Source: Clostridia bacterium (lineage in GTDB: Bacteria; Bacillota; Clostridia; Oscillospirales; Acutalibacteraceae). Taken from it: a stretch of 64,000 nt of DNA. The position numbers and the translations under genes are program-made. The stretch lies in assembly GCA_017428525.1 (NCBI GenBank), contig JAFRQQ010000019.1:62001-126000 (forward strand), written 5' to 3'. The notes under the pieces were generated by a model. The model did no database searches. It had not been told where the DNA came from and saw nothing but the letters and a program-made list of their open reading frames with translations. Positions 35,053 to 44,207 of this stretch are shown one piece after another. Numbering within the stretch: the stretch's first letter is position 1; each line of letters starts with the position of its first letter.

Positions 35053-37340
35053 GGCCGGATTGTCAGCGGCTCGCCAGTCAGGGTGACCGCGGTTTCTTTG
35101 CCGCCGATCACGACGGTGAAGTCACCCTTGCCGGTCAGCGTGCAGGTGCAAACCTTGCCGTTTTTCCAGCTGATATCCACAGTGACGCCGCCGCGCGCGC
35201 AAAGCCCCGTGACCTGCCCGTCGGTCCAGTCGGACGGCAGGGCGGGCAGCAGATAGATGCGCCCGTCGCGGCTCTGCAGCAGCATTTCCGTCACGCCGCT
35301 GACGAAGCCGAAATTGCCGTCGATCTGGAACGGGGGATGCGCGTCGAACAGATTCTCATAGGTGCCGCCGCCGCGGTGATAGCGCACGCCGGTGCTCTTG
35401 ACCGGACGCAGCTGCATCTCGATGAGCTTTTTCGCGTGGTCGCCGTCCCAGAGCCGCGCCCAGAAGTTGATTTTCCAGCCAAGGCTCCAGCCCGTGCCGT
35501 TGTCGCCGCGCAGCGCCAGCGTCTGCCGGCAGGCGTCCGCGAGCGCGGGCGTGCCGTCGGGCGTGATCAGGTCGGCCGGATGCAGGGCGTAAAGATGGGA
35601 GCAGTGGCGGTGATGCGGCTCGGTTTCGGGATAATCCGCGTCATATTCGAGCAGCTGCCCGCGCGACCCGAGCTTGAAATCGGGGAAGCGCGCCATGGCG
35701 TCGGCGAGCTTTTTCGCGAAATCCGCGTCGATGCCGAGCAGCGCCGCGCTGCGGATGCAGTTGCGAAACAGCTCGCGCGCGATCGACATCGACATCGTGC
35801 TGTAGCGCCCGACGTTGCATTCCTTCCCCTCATAGAGGAAGCCGTTTTCCGGCGAGGTGCCGGGCGCGAGCACCAGGCAGCCGTCGTTTTCCGTGAGCAG
35901 CTCCAGATAGAACCGCGCGGCCTCTTTCATCACCGGATAGGCGGTCTCGCGCAGGAACGCAAGATCGTTCGTGAATTCATAATGCGCAAACAGGTGCTCG
36001 CACAGCCAGCCGGAGGCGCCGTGCCAGAAGGCCCAGCAGGCGCAGCCCTCCACGGGCGTGGCCATGCGCCAGAGATCGACGTTGTGGTGCGCGGTCCAGC
36101 CGCCGACGCCGTATTGCTTCTGCGCGGCGGACTTGCCGCTTTCGGCCAGCTCGCAGGCCATTTTGACCAGCGGCAGATTCGCTTCCGCCAGATTCGTGAT
36201 CAGCGCTGGCCAGTAGTTCATTTCCGTGTTGATGTTGACGGTGTAATTCGAGCGCCAGGGCGGGAGCAGATGGTCGTTCCAGATGCCCTGCAGATTCATC
36301 GGCTGCGTGCCGGGGCGGGAGGCGGCGATCATCAGATAGCGGCCGAAATGATAAACCAGCTCGATCAGCCGGCGGTCAGACGGATTCTTCTTGAAAGCGG
36401 CCAGCCGGCGGTCGGTAGGCAGATCGCTGCCTGCGCCGCCGAGATCGAGCGTCACGCGGTGAAACAGCGCCTGATAGTCGGCGATGTGCGCTGCGCGGAG
36501 CGCTTCATAGTCCACAGCGGCGGCCAGCCGTTCCTCCACGGGCTCGCGGAAGGGCTTGCCGTCCAGATAGGGGTGACGGTTCCAGCCGTTGAAGGACGTT
36601 TCCGCCGCAAAATACAGCACGGCCTGCGTCGCGTCCTCCACGCGCACGCCGTCGTCGGCGCGGCGGCAGCGGCCGTCGCTCTCCACGCGCAGCCCCGCAA
36701 AGAAGCGGATGCCGCGGTGTTCCGGCTCTTCGGCATAAACGAAGGTGCTGCCGTTGTCGCCCCCGTTGCCTTCGCCCGGGCATTCGCCCGCAAGCGTGAT
36801 GCCGCAGTCCGACGCCGTGGCGTAAGCGCGGAGTTTGGAGGACAGGCGCACCGTGAAATCCAGCTTGCCGCCCGTGCAGGCAAACCGCATGGCGAGCACC
36901 TGCGCGGGAAAGCTCGCGAAGTATTCGCGCGTATAAGTCGCCTTGCCCGCCCGGAAGGAAACGCCGCTGATCGCCGTGTCCAGATCGAGGAAGCGGCGGT
37001 AGTCGCGCACGCGCCCGGGCAAGCGGAAGTCGACGGTCAGGTCGCCCAGCGGGAGATACAGCTGCGAGTTGACGCTCTGGAAGTGCGTTTCGACCTCCTG
37101 CTGCGCCTCGTGCAGCCGCCCGGCCAGCGCCAGCGCCTGCGCCTTGCGGAAGGATTCGATCGCGCCGGGGCGGGTCGTGTCTTTATATTTGCCGGTCCAG
37201 AGCTCGTCGTGATTGAGCGCCAGATGTTCGCTCTCTGCGCCGCCGAAGATCATGGCGCCGAGATGCCCGTTGCCGACGGGCAGTGCCTGCGTCCAGGCTT
37301 TTGCCGGCGCGGTATAATGAAGCAGTTTGCTTTGATCCAT
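35049..37340 (-). CDS. Glycoside hydrolase family 95 (alpha-L-fucosidase-type)
   Basis: A 763-residue GH95 enzyme. Residues equivalent to the characterised bifidobacterial enzyme are present: the Asn pair in [10 protein letters not shown] (about 367-369), the Glu in SPENGF (about 497) and the catalytic Asp in QIDGNFG (about 673). GH95 cleaves terminal alpha-1,2-fucose, as on mucin and milk glycans, by inversion; some members act on alpha-L-galactose of plant xyloglucan. No signal peptide is seen, so it is probably intracellular. It is first in an operon with the HAD and GH2 genes and divergent from the RpiR regulator. Confidence 0.92.
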   Translation of the reverse strand: MDQSKLLHYTAPAKAWTQALPVGNGHLGAMIFGGAESEHLALNHDELWTGKYKDTTRPGAIESFRKAQALALAGRLHEAQQEVETHFQSVNSQLYLPLGDLTVDFRLPGRVRDYRRFLDLDTAISGVSFRAGKATYTREYFASFPAQVLAMRFACTGGKLDFTVRLSSKLRAYATASDCGITLAGECPGEGNGGDNGSTFVYAEEPEHRGIRFFAGLRVESDGRCRRADDGVRVEDATQAVLYFAAETSFNGWNRHPYLDGKPFREPVEERLAAAVDYEALRAAHIADYQALFHRVTLDLGGAGSDLPTDRRLAAFKKNPSDRRLIELVYHFGRYLMIAASRPGTQPMNLQGIWNDHLLPPWRSNYTVNINTEMNYWPALITNLAEANLPLVKMACELAESGKSAAQKQYGVGGWTAHHNVDLWRMATPVEGCACWAFWHGASGWLCEHLFAHYEFTNDLAFLRETAYPVMKEAARFYLELLTENDGCLVLAPGTSPENGFLYEGKECNVGRYSTMSMSIARELFRNCIRSAALLGIDADFAKKLADAMARFPDFKLGSRGQLLEYDADYPETEPHHRHCSHLYALHPADLITPDGTPALADACRQTLALRGDNGTGWSLGWKINFWARLWDGDHAKKLIEMQLRPVKSTGVRYHRGGGTYENLFDAHPPFQIDGNFGFVSGVTEMLLQSRDGRIYLLPALPSDWTDGQVTGLCARGGVTVDISWKNGKVCTCTLTGKGDFTVVIGGKETAVTLTGEPLTIRP

Positions 37341-37419
37341 GGTTGCTCGCTCCTTTTCACACAGGATCGATCGCCTGCCGCGCGGGTGCGCCGCGCCGCC
37401 TGCGATTCAATTCTATACA

Positions 37420-37448
37420 ATTATACATGAGAACCGCCGCCGCGTCAA
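37420..37448 (-). promoter_or_regulatory. Sigma-A promoter of the GH95-HAD-GH2 operon
   Basis: Minus strand TTGACG (37448-37443), 17 bp, TATAAT (37425-37420) with a TG extension. Just downstream the near-palindrome AATTCTATACAATT (plus strand, about 37408-37421) could be an operator, possibly for the divergent RpiR protein. Confidence 0.7.
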
Positions 37449-37516
37449 TCGAAAGAGATGAAAAAGGAGGCTGTTTTATCAAAATGAAGGAAAGCTTGCA
37501 TTTTTTGAATTTTTCA

Positions 37517-37545
37517 TTGATTTTTTTGAAAGAATCATGTAAAAT
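37517..37545 (+). promoter_or_regulatory. Sigma-A promoter of the RpiR-family gene
   Basis: TTGATT (37517-37522), 17 bp, TAAAAT (37540-37545), about 34 bp before the start codon. Confidence 0.7.
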
Positions 37546-37578
37546 AGGGGACGTATGCTGCAAAAGGAGGCTGAACGC

Positions 37579-38448
37579 ATGGCGGAAAGTTTTCGCGCAA
37601 AGCTGGAGTCCGCTTACGGGCACCTGTCCAAGGGGCACCGCAGGATCGCGGATTTCATCAAAGATAATTATGAGCGCGCGTCGTTCATGACGGCCGCTGC
37701 GCTCGGCGAGACTGTGGGCGTGAGCGAATCGACCGTGGTGCGCTTCGCCGGTGCGCTCGGCTTTGACGGCTATCCGGATCTTCAGCGGCATCTGCAGGAG
37801 ATGGTCAAGAGCCGTCTGACCAGCGTGCAGCGCATGGAGGTCGCCGCCCGGCGCTATGAGGGCGACGATCTGATCACGCGCGCTTTTTCATCCGATATCG
37901 AAATGATCAAGGCGACCGGCGAGAGCGTTTCCCGCGCGGAATTCGCATCGAGCGTCGCGGCGATCAATGCGGCAAACCGGGTCTATATCCTCGGCGTGCG
38001 GTCCAGCGCGGCGCTGGCCAGCTTCGCCGCTTTTTATCTGAAATACGTCAAAGAGAACGTCGTGCTCGTGGACGCTTCCGCCGCGGGAGAAATGTTTGAG
38101 CAGATGCTGCGCATTTCGCGCGGCGACGTGTGCATCGCCATCAGCTTCCCGCGCTATTCCAACCAGACGGCGCAGGCAATCGCCTTCGCCAAGGATCGCG
38201 GCGCGACGGTGATCTCCATCACGGACGGCGAGAATTCGCCGATCGCGCGCTATGCGACGCACCTGCTGATCGCAAAGAGCAACATGGTGTCGTTCGTCGA
38301 TTCTCTTACGGCGCCGCTGAGCCTGATCAGCGCGCTGATCGCCGCCTGCGCAGAGGGGGACTCCTCGCAGGCGCATACAAATCTGGAAACGCTGGAAAAA
38401 ATCTGGGATCAGTATCACGTCTACAGCAGCGACGGGGAGGATGCCTGA
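37579..38448 (+). CDS. RpiR-family (HTH-SIS) transcriptional regulator
   Basis: A 289-residue regulator. The N-terminal HTH_6 domain covers about residues 1-77 (TVGVSESTVVRFAGALGFDGY) and the SIS phosphosugar-binding domain about 125-255 (VYILGVRSSAALAS, CIAISFPRYSNQTAQAIAFA). Such proteins sense sugar phosphates and control sugar genes. The ATG at 37579 has AAAAGGAGG 9 bp upstream. It is divergent from the GH95 operon, its likely target. The stop overlaps the next gene by one base. Confidence 0.9.
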   Translation: MAESFRAKLESAYGHLSKGHRRIADFIKDNYERASFMTAAALGETVGVSESTVVRFAGALGFDGYPDLQRHLQEMVKSRLTSVQRMEVAARRYEGDDLITRAFSSDIEMIKATGESVSRAEFASSVAAINAANRVYILGVRSSAALASFAAFYLKYVKENVVLVDASAAGEMFEQMLRISRGDVCIAISFPRYSNQTAQAIAFAKDRGATVISITDGENSPIARYATHLLIAKSNMVSFVDSLTAPLSLISALIAACAEGDSSQAHTNLETLEKIWDQYHVYSSDGEDA

Positions 38449-39698
38449 TGGAAGCGGAGCTGCTGGTGGTCGGCGGCGGCGCGGCCGGTCTGATGACCGC
38501 CGGGTTTGCCGGCGCGGCCGGGATCAGAACCCTTGTGCTCGAGCGCAATGAACGCCCCGCGCGCAAGGTGATGATCACCGGCAAGGGGCGCTGCAACGTC
38601 ACGAACAACACGGCGTCCCTGCAGGCGCTGATCGCGCAGGTGCCGCGCAACGGGCGGTTCCTCTACGGCGCGTTTTCCCGCTTCATGCCGGCGGATACCA
38701 TGGCATTCTTCGAATCACGAGGCGTGCCGCTGAAAACCGAACGCGGCAACCGGGTCTATCCGGTTTCGGACCGCGCGGTCGATATCGTCGACGCTCTGAC
38801 CGGCTTTGCCGCCGAACACGCCCGCATCGTGCAGGGCCGCGCGCAGGAGCTGCTGTTTGAGGACGGCCGCGTCTGCGGCGTGCGCACGGCGGACGGCGCG
38901 CAAATCCGCGCGCAGGCGGTCGTGATCGCAACCGGCGGGCTCTCCTATCCGGGCACCGGCTCGACCGGCGACGGCTACCGGCTCGCGCAGCAGGCGGGAC
39001 ACACCGTCACGCCCCTGCGGCCCTCGCTCGTGCCGCTGGAAATCCACGAAGGGTTCTGCAGCAGTCTGATGGGCTTGTCCCTGCGCAACGTTGCCCTGCG
39101 CGTGATCGATCGGCAGGCCGGCGAAAAGGAGACCTACAGCGATTTTGGCGAGATGCTTTTTACGCATTTCGGCATTTCCGGTCCGATCGTCCTGAGCGCA
39201 AGCGCCCATCTGGAGCCGCCGCTGGAGAACCGTTACCGGATCGAAATCGATCTCAAGCCCGCGCTTTCGCCCGCGCAGCTGGATGCGCGGCTCCTGCGGG
39301 ATTTTTCGGAGAATACAAACAAAAACTATATCAACGCTCTCAACGGCCTGCTGCCGAAAAAGCTGGTGCCCGTGATCGTGCGGCTGAGCGGGATCGCGCC
39401 GGGCACGAAGGTCAACCAGATCACGCGGGAGCAGCGGCAGGCGCTCGCCGCCCTGCTCAAATGCCTGACGGTGCATGTGACGGCCTTCCGCCCCGTGGAG
39501 GAGGCGGTGATCACCGCCGGCGGCGTCGATGTGCGGGAGGTGGACCCCAAGACCATGGCCTCCCGGCTGACCGAAGGGCTCTATTTCGCGGGCGAGGTGC
39601 TGGATGTGGACGCCTATACGGGCGGTTATAATTTGCAGATCGCGTTTTCGACCGGCCGGCTGGCCGGATTGAGCGCGGCGGAAAGGATCAGACAATGA
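38448..39698 (+). CDS. BaiN/RdsA-like (HI0933 family) FAD-dependent oxidoreductase
   Basis: A 416-residue flavoprotein. The FAD dinucleotide loop LLVVGGGAAGLMTAG starts at residue 4; KVMITGKGRCNVTN and, near the end, GLYFAGEVLDVDAYTGGYNLQIA are hallmarks of the HI0933/BaiN family. BaiN was reported to reduce bile-acid intermediates in gut clostridia, but the family is broad and also found as a general NAD(P)/FAD protein, so that activity should not be assumed. It overlaps RpiR by one base and cmk by four, within one transcription unit. Confidence 0.88.
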   Translation: MEAELLVVGGGAAGLMTAGFAGAAGIRTLVLERNERPARKVMITGKGRCNVTNNTASLQALIAQVPRNGRFLYGAFSRFMPADTMAFFESRGVPLKTERGNRVYPVSDRAVDIVDALTGFAAEHARIVQGRAQELLFEDGRVCGVRTADGAQIRAQAVVIATGGLSYPGTGSTGDGYRLAQQAGHTVTPLRPSLVPLEIHEGFCSSLMGLSLRNVALRVIDRQAGEKETYSDFGEMLFTHFGISGPIVLSASAHLEPPLENRYRIEIDLKPALSPAQLDARLLRDFSENTNKNYINALNGLLPKKLVPVIVRLSGIAPGTKVNQITREQRQALAALLKCLTVHVTAFRPVEEAVITAGGVDVREVDPKTMASRLTEGLYFAGEVLDVDAYTGGYNLQIAFSTGRLAGLSAAERIRQ

Positions 39699-40375
39699 CA
39701 GACCGGATTATCAACGTAGCGGTGGACGGCCCCGCAGGGGCGGGGAAAAGCTCGATTTCCCGCGCGGCTGCCGCAGAGCTGGGGTATATTTATGTCGATA
39801 CGGGCGCGCTGTACCGTGCGGTCGGCGTCTATGCGCTCGAGCACGGGATTCCCGCGTCGGACGCCGCGGCGGTGGCCGCGATGCTCGGCGACGTGGACGT
39901 GTCGCTGCAGTTTGTGAACGGCGCGCAGCAGGTGCTGCTCAACGGACGGGACGTTTCCGCGGAGATCCGCACCCCGGAGGCCTCGATGGCCGCATCCGCC
40001 GTTTCCGCCGTGCCGGCCGTACGCGATTTTCTGTTTGAAACGCAGCGCGCGATCGCGCGGGAGCACAGCTGCATCATGGATGGGCGCGACATCGGCACGG
40101 TCGTGCTGCCCGACGCGCAGGTGAAGGTGTTCCTGACCGCGAAGCCGGAGCTGCGCGCGCAGCGCCGGTATGAGGAGCTGCTGGCCAAGGGGCAGAACGT
40201 CGAATATCAGGCGGTGCTTGACGATTTGCTCGAACGGGACTATAATGATTCTCACCGTGCGGTCGCACCGCTTCGGCCCGCACCGGACGGCGTGATTCTC
40301 GACAATTCCGATCTGGATCTTCCGGCGTCGATCGCGGCGCTGATTGCAATCATAAAGGAGAAAACCAATGGCTGA
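39695..40375 (+). CDS. cmk: (d)CMP kinase
   Basis: A 226-residue cytidylate kinase. The P-loop VDGPAGAGKSSISR, the CMP-site YVDTGALYRAV, MDGRDIGTVVLPDA and the Arg-rich lid are all clear. It phosphorylates CMP and dCMP. It overlaps both neighbours and belongs to the conserved clostridial order flavoprotein-cmk-plsC-ispH-rpsA. Confidence 0.96.
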   Translation: MTDRIINVAVDGPAGAGKSSISRAAAAELGYIYVDTGALYRAVGVYALEHGIPASDAAAVAAMLGDVDVSLQFVNGAQQVLLNGRDVSAEIRTPEASMAASAVSAVPAVRDFLFETQRAIAREHSCIMDGRDIGTVVLPDAQVKVFLTAKPELRAQRRYEELLAKGQNVEYQAVLDDLLERDYNDSHRAVAPLRPAPDGVILDNSDLDLPASIAALIAIIKEKTNG

Positions 40376-41012
40376 TAAATTTGATTATTCCAAGCTGAAG
40401 GAAGGCAAAACCTACGATGTGCTGCGCCCCGTGGGGCGGCTGGTCACCCGCTGCGCATGGAAGGTGAATTATGTCGGGCAGGAAAACATTCCCGAAAAAG
40501 GCGGCCTGATTCTCGCGTGCAATCATCTGCACGCGATGGATCCGCTCGTGGTCGCCATGGGCATGCCGAACCGGCAGCTCCATTTTATGGCCAAAAAAGA
40601 GCTGTACGACAACTGGATCATCAATAAGCTCTTCACTATCGTCAACGCCTTTCCCATCGTGCGCGGCGGCGGCGATAAAAGCGCGTTCAACTATGCCGTG
40701 CGCATCGTGAAAGAGGGCTATGTGCTCGGGATTTTCCCGGAGGGCACCCGCTCCAAAACCGGCGAGCCCGGCACCGCCAAATCCGGCGTTGCGCTCATCG
40801 CCAAGGAGGCGCAGGCGGATATTCTGCCCGTTTGCGTGTATTCGGGCGACAATCTGAAAAAGCACACGAAATACACCGTGCACTTCGGCAAGGTGATTTC
40901 TTATGCCGCGCTCGGCCTGGAGGGCGAGGTCGGCAAGACGGAGATCAAAAACGCGGCGCAGGAGATCATGGCGCAGATCCGCGTGCTCTGGGAGGAAGGC
41001 CATTGCGAATAA
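40368..41012 (+). CDS. plsC: 1-acylglycerol-3-phosphate acyltransferase
   Basis: A 214-residue PlsC-family enzyme making phosphatidic acid at the membrane. The HX4D site is in CNHLHAMDP (about residue 50) and the acceptor motif is FPEGTRSK (about 125). AAAGGAG lies about 8 bp before the ATG. It overlaps cmk by 8 bp and the next gene by 10 bp. Length fits short PlsC proteins. Confidence 0.93.
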   Translation: MADKFDYSKLKEGKTYDVLRPVGRLVTRCAWKVNYVGQENIPEKGGLILACNHLHAMDPLVVAMGMPNRQLHFMAKKELYDNWIINKLFTIVNAFPIVRGGGDKSAFNYAVRIVKEGYVLGIFPEGTRSKTGEPGTAKSGVALIAKEAQADILPVCVYSGDNLKKHTKYTVHFGKVISYAALGLEGEVGKTEIKNAAQEIMAQIRVLWEEGHCE

Positions 41013-43198
41013 CAACAGCAAAAACCGCCGGCTTCTGCTTCGGCGTGGACCGCGCGGTGCGGCAGGCCTATGCCCTTGCGGCGCAGACGCCGCAGGCGGC
41101 AACGCTCGGGCAGCTGATCCATAATCCGCAGGTGACCGAAGCGCTCGAGGCGCGCGGCGTGCGGATGATCGATGCCCCCGCGGATGCGCGGCCGGGCGAG
41201 ACCGTGCTCATCCGCGCCCACGGCGCGCCGCCGGAAACCTACCGCGCCCTGCGGCAGGCCGGCGCGGAGATCTGCGACGCGACCTGCCCGTTTGTCAAAA
41301 AGATTCATCAGATCGTCGCCGCGCAGTCCGACCCGGAAACGCCGGTGTTCATCGCGGGCAATCCCGCCCATCCGGAGGTGCGGGGGATCGTCGGCTACTG
41401 CCGGGGACCGGCCTATGTGTTTCCGGATGCGCAAACGCTGGAAACGCTCCTGCGCGCGCAAAAAACTAATTGCGAAAAAGGAATAATCTTCGTTTCTCAG
41501 ACAACTTTTTCGCAAAAAGCGTGGAAAAATTGTAAAGAAATCATAAAAAATCTCTGTACAAATCCAAAAATATTTGATACAATATGTTCGGCTACCCGCA
41601 AACGGCAGGAGGAAGCCGAGCGCCTGTCGGAGCAAAACGACGCCATGATTGTCATCGGCGGGCGTCACAGCTCCAACACGGCCAAGCTCGCCGCCGTGTG
41701 CAGCGAGCACTGCCCCACATTTCTGGTGGAAAGAGCGCAAGAGCTCAGGACCATAGATTTAAGTCATTACGCCGCCATCGGCGTAACGGCAGGAGCGTCC
41801 ACTCCTGCTGAAATAATCAAGGAGGTACTTTTAGAAATGGCCGAAATCTTAAACGAAACCACAAATCTTCAGGTAGAGGAGGTGCCTTCTAAAGTCGAGA
41901 TCACGGACGATATGGATTTTTCCGAAGCACTCGAGGCTTCGCTCAGCAGCATGAGCACGGACCAAAAGGTCAAGGGCGTCGTGATGGGGATCACCCCGAC
42001 CGAGATCCAGGTGGATATCGGCAGAAAGCACGCCGGCTTTGTGCCGCTGGATGAATACAGCGCAGATCCCAACGCCGACGCTTCCAAAGAGCTGAAGATC
42101 GGCGACGAGCTGGACCTGATCATCATGAAGACCAATGACGCCGAGGGCACTGTGATGCTCTCCAAGCGTCGCTTTGACGCGCAGAAATCCTGGATGGACA
42201 TCATTGACGCCGAAGAGAGCGGCGCGGTGCTGGAAGGCGTCGTGACCGAGATCATCAAGGGCGGCGTGCTGGTCGTCAGCAACGGCGTGCGCGTGTTCAT
42301 CCCCGCTTCCCTTGCCACGGAGCGCAGAGACGAGCCGCTGGAGGATCTGCTCAAGCAGACCGTGAAGTTCCGCATCATTGAGGTCAACAAGCAGAGAAGA
42401 AGAGCCGTCGGCTCCGTGCGCGCGGTGCTGCGCGAGGCGAAGAAAGAAGCCGCCGAGGCGTTCTGGGCGCAGGCGGAAGTCGGCCAGAAGTATCACGGCG
42501 TTGTGAAGTCCATGACCAACTACGGCGCGTTTGTCGATATCGGCGGCGTGGACGGCATGGTGCACATCTCCGAGATGAGCTGGAGACGCATCAAGCATCC
42601 CTCCGACGTGTTCTCCGTCGGCCAGGAGGTGGATGTTTACATCAAGGCGCTCGACGCCGAGAAGCGCAAGATTTCTCTCGGTTACAGACGCGATGAGGAC
42701 AATCCCTGGGAGATCCTGAAGAAGAATTATCCCGAGGGCACCGTCATCGAGACCGAGATCGTCGGCCTGACCACCTTCGGCGCTTTTGCCAAGGTGATCC
42801 CCGGTATCGACGGCCTGATCCATATTTCCCAGATCGCGGATCGCCGCATCAACAAGCCCGAGGACGTGCTTGCAGTCGGCGACAAGGTGACCTGCAAGAT
42901 CACCGCCATCGATTTCGAGAAAAAGCGTGTGAGCCTGTCCATCCGTGCGCTGCTTGAAGCTGCGGCGCCTGCGGACGAGGCGGAGGACGACGAGGACGCA
43001 TACGACGACGAGGAAGCTCCGGCTGAGGAAGCTCCGGCTGAGGAAGCTCCTGTCGAGGAAGCTCCTGTCGAGGAAGCTCCGGCTGAGGAAGTCCCCGCCG
43101 AGGAAGCACCCGCTGAGGAAGCTCCGGTTGAGGAAGCGCCCGCCGAGGAAGCGCCCGCCGAGGAAGCGCCTGCGGACGCGCCCGCCGACGCGGAATAA
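41003..43198 (+). CDS. ispH-rpsA: HMBPP reductase fused to ribosomal protein S1
   Basis: A 731-residue fusion, a form known in clostridia. Residues 1-278 are IspH, the iron-sulfur enzyme of the MEP pathway; the cluster cysteines are Cys12, Cys95 and Cys195, with GNPAHPEV, VSQTTF and HSSNT also present. Residues 279-650 carry four S1 RNA-binding repeats (KVKGVVMGITPTEIQVDIG, GVVTEIIKGGVLVV, YHGVVKSMTNYGAFVDIGG, TEIVGLTTFGAFAKVIPG). The last 80 residues are Glu-Glu-Ala-Pro repeats. The start is the TTG at 41003, with GGAGGAAGG just upstream; no ATG fits. An internal AAGGAGG and ATG at 41837 could also make S1 alone. Confidence 0.93.
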   Translation: MRITTAKTAGFCFGVDRAVRQAYALAAQTPQAATLGQLIHNPQVTEALEARGVRMIDAPADARPGETVLIRAHGAPPETYRALRQAGAEICDATCPFVKKIHQIVAAQSDPETPVFIAGNPAHPEVRGIVGYCRGPAYVFPDAQTLETLLRAQKTNCEKGIIFVSQTTFSQKAWKNCKEIIKNLCTNPKIFDTICSATRKRQEEAERLSEQNDAMIVIGGRHSSNTAKLAAVCSEHCPTFLVERAQELRTIDLSHYAAIGVTAGASTPAEIIKEVLLEMAEILNETTNLQVEEVPSKVEITDDMDFSEALEASLSSMSTDQKVKGVVMGITPTEIQVDIGRKHAGFVPLDEYSADPNADASKELKIGDELDLIIMKTNDAEGTVMLSKRRFDAQKSWMDIIDAEESGAVLEGVVTEIIKGGVLVVSNGVRVFIPASLATERRDEPLEDLLKQTVKFRIIEVNKQRRRAVGSVRAVLREAKKEAAEAFWAQAEVGQKYHGVVKSMTNYGAFVDIGGVDGMVHISEMSWRRIKHPSDVFSVGQEVDVYIKALDAEKRKISLGYRRDEDNPWEILKKNYPEGTVIETEIVGLTTFGAFAKVIPGIDGLIHISQIADRRINKPEDVLAVGDKVTCKITAIDFEKKRVSLSIRALLEAAAPADEAEDDEDAYDDEEAPAEEAPAEEAPVEEAPVEEAPAEEVPAEEAPAEEAPVEEAPAEEAPAEEAPADAPADAE
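41552..41583 (+). promoter_or_regulatory. Possible internal promoter for the S1 part
   Basis: Within an AT-rich island of ispH codons, TGTACA, 17 bp, TACAAT precede the S1 region by about 255 bp (-10 ending near 41583). The -35 matches consensus at four of six positions. It is a candidate only. Confidence 0.4.
41819..41839 (+). promoter_or_regulatory. Internal ribosome-binding site and ATG for free S1
   Basis: AAGGAGG (41819-41825) is followed 11 bp later by the in-frame ATG at 41837-41839 (MAEILNETTN). This is exactly the IspH/S1 boundary and would yield a 453-residue S1 protein. Confidence 0.6.
43008..43190 (+). repeat. In-frame 15-bp repeats encoding Glu-Glu-Ala-Pro-Ala/Val
   Basis: About twelve tandem copies of a 15-base unit (GAGGAAGCTCCGGCT and variants) encode EEAP(A/V) at the C-terminus of the fusion. 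Copy number may vary between strains. Confidence 0.85.
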
Positions 43199-43210
43199 GA
43201 AAAACAACCG

Positions 43211-43244
43211 ACGCCCGCAGACCTTTGGTTTTGCGGGCGTTTTT
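43211..43244 (+). terminator. Terminator after ispH-rpsA
   Basis: ACGCCCGCA (43211-43219) pairs with TGCGGGCGT (43232-43240), followed by TTTT. The next gene begins immediately downstream, so it depends on readthrough or an unseen start. Confidence 0.85.
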
Positions 43245-43247
43245 CGA

Positions 43248-44207
43248 TTGCGAGGGTTCATTATCAAGAAGCAAAAACTGCTCGGACCGTTTTACTGCCT
43301 GCTGGCTGCGGTCATCTGGGGGCTGTCCTTCGTTGCCCAGAGCGTGGGGAAGGACGTCGGCACCTTCACATTCAACGCCGTGCGCATGGCGCTGGGCTTT
43401 GCGGTGCTGCTGCCCTATGCGATTGTGCGTCTGCGCCGCGGGGAAGCCCCGGCGGCAGGGGCGCAGGCGCAGAAGACGTCGCTGCGCACGCTGGCGCTCG
43501 CCGGTCTTTGCTGCGGCATCCCGCTTTGCATCGGCGTCAATCTGCAGCAGCACGCGTTCAATTATCTGGAGGTCGGCAAGGTCGGCTTCATCACGGCGCT
43601 CTATATGCTGCTCGTGCCGGTGTTCGGCCTGTTTCTGCACCAGCGCGCAAGCCTGAACGTCTGGATCGGCGTCGCGCTCGGCATGGTCGGTCTGTATTTC
43701 ATCAGCATACGGCCCGGCGGCTTTTCCGTCGGCACGGGGGAGCTGATCACCGTCATCGGCGCGGTGGCGTTCGCCGCGCACATTCTGGTGGTGGATCATT
43801 TCTGCCGCAAGGTGGACACGGTCGCGCTTTCCTGCGCGCAGTTTCTGGTCACCGCCGTGCTGTCAGGCGTGTGCATGCTGGTGTTTGAGTCGCCGTCGAT
43901 GTCCGCGATTCTTGCGGCGAAATGGCCGCTGCTGTATACGGGCATCATGAGCTGCGCCGTCGCGTTCACAGCGCAGGTATTCGGCCAGAAATACGCCGCG
44001 CCCGCCGTCGCTTCGCTGCTGCTCTGCACGGAATCCGTCTTTTCCGTGCTCTTCGGCTGGATCCTTCTGGATCAGATGCTGACCGCGCGGGAGCTCTTCG
44101 GCTGCGGCGTGATGTTTGCGGCCGTCGTGCTCACGCAGATTCCGACCGAGCGGTTTCATCGGGCCGCATCGCCCGAGCATTCTATTAAACAGGAGAAACA
44201 ATCATGA
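43248..44207 (+). CDS. EamA/DMT-family transporter
   Basis: About 320 residues with ten hydrophobic helices in two EamA halves (LLAAVIWGLSFVAQSVGKDV at the start; YTGIMSCAVAFTAQVFGQKY and SVFSVLFGWILLDQ in the second half). The family exports or imports small metabolites; the substrate is unknown. The start is uncertain: no ATG or GTG lies before the first helix. TTG at 43248 is used; ATT at 43260, three to four bases after GAGGG, is an alternative. The stop overlaps the subtilase start as ATGA. Confidence 0.82.
   Translation: MRGFIIKKQKLLGPFYCLLAAVIWGLSFVAQSVGKDVGTFTFNAVRMALGFAVLLPYAIVRLRRGEAPAAGAQAQKTSLRTLALAGLCCGIPLCIGVNLQQHAFNYLEVGKVGFITALYMLLVPVFGLFLHQRASLNVWIGVALGMVGLYFISIRPGGFSVGTGELITVIGAVAFAAHILVVDHFCRKVDTVALSCAQFLVTAVLSGVCMLVFESPSMSAILAAKWPLLYTGIMSCAVAFTAQVFGQKYAAPAVASLLLCTESVFSVLFGWILLDQMLTARELFGCGVMFAAVVLTQIPTERFHRAASPEHSIKQEKQS

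Noticed and set aside
43008-43190. Tandem 15-bp repeats considered as a CRISPR or satellite
   Set aside because: They are in frame, have no spacers and encode a Glu-Glu-Ala-Pro tail.
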